Below, in pieces: positions 61,400-64,000 of a stretch of 64,000 nt of DNA; positions within the stretch are counted from its first letter, which is position 1; each line of letters opens with the position of its first letter. The position numbers and the translations under genes were made by a program. Source of the stretch: Burkholderia sp. D-99 (GTDB taxonomy: Bacteria; Pseudomonadota; Gammaproteobacteria; Burkholderiales; Burkholderiaceae); contig NZ_JAAOXM010000014.1 in the NCBI RefSeq assembly GCF_011605345.1, forward strand, positions 62,001 to 126,000. Direction: 5' to 3'. The notes below the pieces were generated by a model. That model did not search any database. It was not told the origin of the DNA and was given only the letters and a program-made list of their open reading frames with translations.

Positions 61400-62107
61400 T
61401 CACCATTTGCAGCCCGCGTCGCGCACCGCATCCAGTGCGAGCATCGGCAATGCCAGCAGGCCCGCACGCGAATACGCTTGCCGGCAGTCGGTGCGACGGG
61501 CCTCCGACACGCCGTCGGCCAGCCTCGCATCGACGGTGTCACGACGCGCGGCCATGCCGCCGGACGACGCGCCCAATGCCCCGACCGCCGCCTGCGCCGG
61601 GCTGCGCGCCGCCGCAGGCCGCGAACCGATCGCGTCCAGGTCGCGGCGCCAGTCGAGAGCGGGGCCTGGTGCGGTCTCGGGACGGAGTTCGCGTCGGCCC
61701 GCGATTGCGGCGGCAGGTGTTTCGCCTTGCCGATGCGCAACGCCTGCTGCATCCGAAGACGACCGCGTCGTCATGCGCGACGCTGCAACCGCGGCGGATC
61801 GTTTCGTCGACGGCTCGGCCCCCTCGGCAACGCGCCCACCCGCGGCTGGCCCGATTCGCCCGGCGCCATGCGCGCTGGCCACGGGCACCGGCCGCGCGGG
61901 AATCAACTCGACGCGCAGTGCTACCCGGGGCCGCGCCCCGGCTTTCGGGCCGGCCACCGTCGACGCCCGTTGCAGCACGAACCATCCGAGCAGGTGAAGC
62001 GATACGGAGGCGGCGACGGCCAGCGCGACGATGCGCGACCGGCGCCGCCCCGCCGCCTCGGCACGTCGCGGTGGCGATGTGTCAGTCCGGCTCGCCGACA
62101 CCGTCAT
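61400..62107 (-). CDS. Single-membrane-anchor protein with TonB-like N-terminus
   Basis: A 235-residue protein with an arginine-rich N-terminus and one membrane helix (VALAVAASVSLHLLGWFVLQ) that contains SVSLH, an SxxxH motif like that of TonB. The rest is a disordered Ala/Arg/Pro-rich periplasmic part and a short cysteine-containing end (DCRQAYSRAGLLALPMLALD, then GCKW), without a TonB C-terminal domain. Function unknown. It overlaps the end of the XRE gene by 26 bases and is likely cotranscribed with DUF2975 and XRE genes. Confidence 0.7.
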   Translation of the reverse strand: MTVSASRTDTSPPRRAEAAGRRRSRIVALAVAASVSLHLLGWFVLQRASTVAGPKAGARPRVALRVELIPARPVPVASAHGAGRIGPAAGGRVAEGAEPSTKRSAAVAASRMTTRSSSDAAGVAHRQGETPAAAIAGRRELRPETAPGPALDWRRDLDAIGSRPAAARSPAQAAVGALGASSGGMAARRDTVDARLADGVSEARRTDCRQAYSRAGLLALPMLALDAVRDAGCKW

Positions 62108-62306
62108 CGCTGAACGCGAGCAGGTCGCCGGGCTGGCAGTCGAGATAGCGGCAGATCGCCTCGAGCGTCGCGAAACGAATGCCCTTGACCTTCCCTTGCT
62201 TGAGCAGCGACAGATTCTGTTCGGTGATGCCGACCGCTGCCGCGAGATCCTTCGAGCGGACCTTGCGCGTCGCGAGCATCACATCGAGCTTGACCACGAT
62301 CGACAT
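62082..62306 (-). CDS. Small XRE-family regulator (YozG-like)
   Basis: A 74-residue Cro/C1-type protein: MSIVVKLDVMLATRKVRSKD, LAAAVGITEQNLSLLKQGKV, FATLEAICRYLDCQPGDLLA. This single-HTH class is typically paired with a DUF2975 membrane protein, as here, where it begins eight bases after the DUF2975 stop. It most likely regulates the pair through the large inverted repeat at 62913. Confidence 0.9.
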   Translation of the reverse strand: MSIVVKLDVMLATRKVRSKDLAAAVGITEQNLSLLKQGKVKGIRFATLEAICRYLDCQPGDLLAFSDDGVGEPD

Positions 62307-62314
62307 GGCGCGCC

Positions 62315-62875
62315 TCAGACGAACTGCCGATGTTCGGCATCGAGTTCGCTCGCCTGCCGGAGGATGTGCGCGATGACCGCGATGCAGGCCGCGGTGAACA
62401 GCGCGACCACGTACGGCAGGCTGAAACCGATGGTGATCACGCGATGGCCGACCGGTTCGCGCAGCGTCGCCCACACGCTCAGAAGCGGTTCGCACAGCAG
62501 GCTCAGCACCACCCACATCCCGATCGCACGGCCCGTCTTGCCGAGATGGCCGGCCGCTTGCGCGGAGAAATAGTCGCGCCGCGCGTAGGTGCGAAACAGG
62601 GCACGCAGATGACGCAGGCCGTTCGCGAGCGCGATCAGCGGCACGCTCGACAGCAGGATGCCGACCGCCTTCTGCCACCACGGGAATGCGGCGACATCCA
62701 CGCGCAGGTTCGAGATCACCGAATCGGTGAGGCCGAATACGAGGCCGGGCCCGGAAGCCGCGTTCAGTGACGGGAACGCCCAGCACGCGGCGTTGAGCAC
62801 CAGCATGGCGACGATGAACCACAGCGTGACGGTGGCCATCTGCTGGCTGATACGAGCAATGCGATCGGAATGCAT
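62315..62875 (-). CDS. DUF2975 membrane protein
   Basis: A 186-residue protein with four predicted membrane helices: VTLWFIVAMLVLNAACWAFP, AVGILLSSVPLIALANGL, IGMWVVLSLLCEPLLSVWAT and LPYVVALFTAACIAVIAHIL. DUF2975 proteins are unknown membrane partners of small XRE regulators. Start at 62875 (MHSDRIARISQQM) follows GAGGACTTCGC; an earlier in-frame ATG at 62920 would lie inside the operator. Confidence 0.88.
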   Translation of the reverse strand: MHSDRIARISQQMATVTLWFIVAMLVLNAACWAFPSLNAASGPGLVFGLTDSVISNLRVDVAAFPWWQKAVGILLSSVPLIALANGLRHLRALFRTYARRDYFSAQAAGHLGKTGRAIGMWVVLSLLCEPLLSVWATLREPVGHRVITIGFSLPYVVALFTAACIAVIAHILRQASELDAEHRQFV

Positions 62876-62912
62876 GCGAAGTCCTCGACGGGGAATGAAC
62901 GTGCGTCGATTG

Positions 62913-62953
62913 TACGACAATTAATTATCGTGAAACGATAATTAATTGTCGTA
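62913..62953. promoter_or_regulatory. Perfect 19-bp inverted repeat, probable operator of the DUF2975-XRE module
   Basis: TACGACAATTAATTATCGT (62913-62931), a GAA spacer, and ACGATAATTAATTGTCGTA (62935-62953) are exact complements. Within each arm lies a nested near-palindrome (ATTAAT). It is 38 bases before the DUF2975 start on the minus strand and fits a tandem pair of XRE dimers; it overlaps where the promoter should be. No T-run, so not a terminator. Confidence 0.85.
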
Positions 62954-63040
62954 GTCTCATGATTTCTTATCGCATGACATGCTCAACCCGCCTCGACAGG
63001 CGCGTGTCGCGCGCACCATCGCGTGTCGCCGGGCGCGCGC

Positions 63041-63571
63041 CTATCGATAGTCTTGCGCGCTGATCCCGTGCCAATGCTTCATCATGTAGCGCAGAAACGC
63101 GGGTTGGGCTTTCAGGTCTGCATTCGGCACGGGCGCCGCGCCGCCGTCCATGAACTTGCCGTTGACCGTGACGGTTTCCTCGCCGCGCAGCACGTACTTC
63201 GTGCCCTGGTCGATCAGGAAGTACTTGACCTGGTCAGCGCTGACGTCGCCGCGGCAGCCGATCTTGTACGCAAACAGGAACTGCTTGCGGCCGTTGCCGA
63301 GCAGGTCGCGCATTTCGATCGACGCGGGCACGACATCGAGAATCACGTCGACCGGGCATGCCTTCACATAGTCGCGCACGGTCCAGTCAGGCCGGCCGTC
63401 GAGCGTCGCGGCAACCTTGAGCTCGAGGTCGTCGCCGGACGCGGTGCGTACGAGCGTCACCGCATGCGCGCCGGCCGCATCGGTCCAGGTGTATTCGGTG
63501 GCGGCCTGCGCGAGGTTGCACAGCGCAGTGGTGGCAAGAAACAGGCAAGGCGAAAGGAAGCGTCGTTTCAT
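63041..63571 (-). CDS. Secreted protein, M949_RS01915-like surface polysaccharide family
   Basis: A 176-residue exported protein (signal peptide MKRRFLSPCLFLATTALCNL, cleavage after AQA). The mature domain EYTWTDAAGAHAVTLVRT, DYVKACPVDVILDVVPASIE, FAYKIGCRGDVSADQVKYFL and TKYVLRGEETV follows the pattern of the M949_RS01915 family linked to surface polysaccharide biosynthesis. Two cysteines (in ACPVD and GCRGD) probably form a disulfide. Role not established. Start at 63571 is chosen because upstream residues precede the signal peptide. Confidence 0.75.
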   Translation of the reverse strand: MKRRFLSPCLFLATTALCNLAQAATEYTWTDAAGAHAVTLVRTASGDDLELKVAATLDGRPDWTVRDYVKACPVDVILDVVPASIEMRDLLGNGRKQFLFAYKIGCRGDVSADQVKYFLIDQGTKYVLRGEETVTVNGKFMDGGAAPVPNADLKAQPAFLRYMMKHWHGISAQDYR

Positions 63572-63650
63572 CGGCGAGGTGGAGGCAGGATCGAACGCGC
63601 CATTATCGACAAAGCCACCCGCCGCTGCCAGCCGCACGCCGCACGCCCGT

Positions 63651-64000
63651 TCAGCGCTCGCGCGCCCCGAGCCCGAGCGCCCTCATCCGCCGGTACAACG
63701 TCCGCTCGCTCATCCCGACCTGCTCGGCGAGCGCCTTGCGCGTGCCGTCGAACGTGCGCGCGATGCGCACGAGCTCAGCGTCCGACACGCCGCGCGCATC
63801 GGCCGTACGATCCTGCGGCGCCGCCGATGCGGCGACCAGCTCGGCCGGCAGATGCTCGACCCGGATCGTCCCGTCGTCCGCGAACAGGCACGCGCGTTCG
63901 AGCACGTTGCGCAGCTCGCGGATATTGCCCGGCCACGCATACGCATCGAGACACGCGCGCGCGCGTTCGGTCAGTCCGAACGGCCGGGCCGCGAATGGCC
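63651..64000 (-). CDS. Sigma-54-dependent transcriptional activator (C-terminal part)
   Basis: The frame is open to the right edge and shows the end of the AAA+ domain with the sensor-II region AYAWPGNIRELRNVLERACL, an intervening segment, and a Fis-type helix-turn-helix at the C-terminus (VSDAELVRIARTFDGTRKAL, VGMSERTLYRRMRALGLG). This is the tail of a sigma-54 enhancer-binding protein. The N-terminal sensory domain is beyond the window. Confidence 0.92.
   Translation of the reverse strand, partial: PFAARPFGLTERARACLDAYAWPGNIRELRNVLERACLFADDGTIRVEHLPAELVAASAAPQDRTADARGVSDAELVRIARTFDGTRKALAEQVGMSERTLYRRMRALGLGARER

Overview
The window is about 64 kb of high-GC, densely coded DNA. The gene repertoire points to a Burkholderia chromosome, most likely the B. 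cepacia complex: a DUF4148 protein, a DUF3022-like protein, a complete 2-ketogluconate (kgu) operon with a PtxS-like repressor, many LysR regulators and several RND pumps. This placement rests on family recognition only, not on a database comparison.

Layout. (1) 1-5375 is ordinary core/accessory material: a truncated LysR gene, two-domain glutathione transferase, DUF4148, a ChaC-type cyclotransferase, another LysR, a MaoC-like dehydratase and a GNAT. (2) 5376-9050 is a mosaic scar: a LysR gene cut after its helix-turn-helix, a phage tail-fibre gene with the end of its upstream partner, the N-terminal stub and one end of an ISNCY-like insertion sequence, a fragment resembling a P2-type terminase, and an AT-richer orphan gene of unknown function closed by a terminator. 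(3) 9149-29920 is a 20 kb block entirely on the minus strand. In transcription order it carries tonB, exbB, exbD, a palindromic repeat array, a second exbD, a TPR protein, an XRE-cupin regulator, a TonB-dependent receptor with a terminator, yejABEF, a TldD-like and a PmbA-like peptidase, an RND pump and a GST. Read as a pathway, this could bring a peptide through the outer membrane (TonB/receptor), bind it in the periplasm (YejA), import it (YejBEF), cleave it (TldD/PmbA) and export a product (RND). That is the best candidate here for an undescribed system. (4) 29921-30736 is an AT-rich, apparently gene-free stretch. (5) 30737-43371 holds metabolic and envelope genes: YbaK-like deacylase, cysteine-synthase-like enzyme, adenosine-specific kinase, YciI, CorA, an orphan CydX coupled to a P-loop kinase, saccharopine-dehydrogenase-like enzyme, a COG4705 membrane protein, a two-component system, Lrp, a Spy-like protein and small conserved proteins. 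(6) 43426-49379 is the kguE-kguK-kguT-kguD-ptxS cluster, with a perfect operator in front of kguE and two repeat arrays inside it. (7) 49551-64000 holds a LysR/YeiH pair, a ClC channel, a TetR-controlled tripartite RND operon with a readable promoter/operator, a MerR-TipAS regulator, a DUF2975-XRE-TonB-like trio behind a 19-bp-arm inverted repeat, a surface-polysaccharide-type periplasmic protein and the end of a sigma-54 activator.

The most unusual sequence feature is a family of 49-bp tandem repeats in three arrays (27504-27748, 44560-44755, 47263-47556). Each unit is an imperfect hairpin followed by the constant string CCATGCTTCGCGG. The outer stem arms differ between arrays but remain complementary, so the hairpin itself seems to be conserved. 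Each array ends next to a CAGGAG/AGGAGA Shine-Dalgarno-like motif on the minus strand, ahead of exbD, ptxS and kguT respectively.
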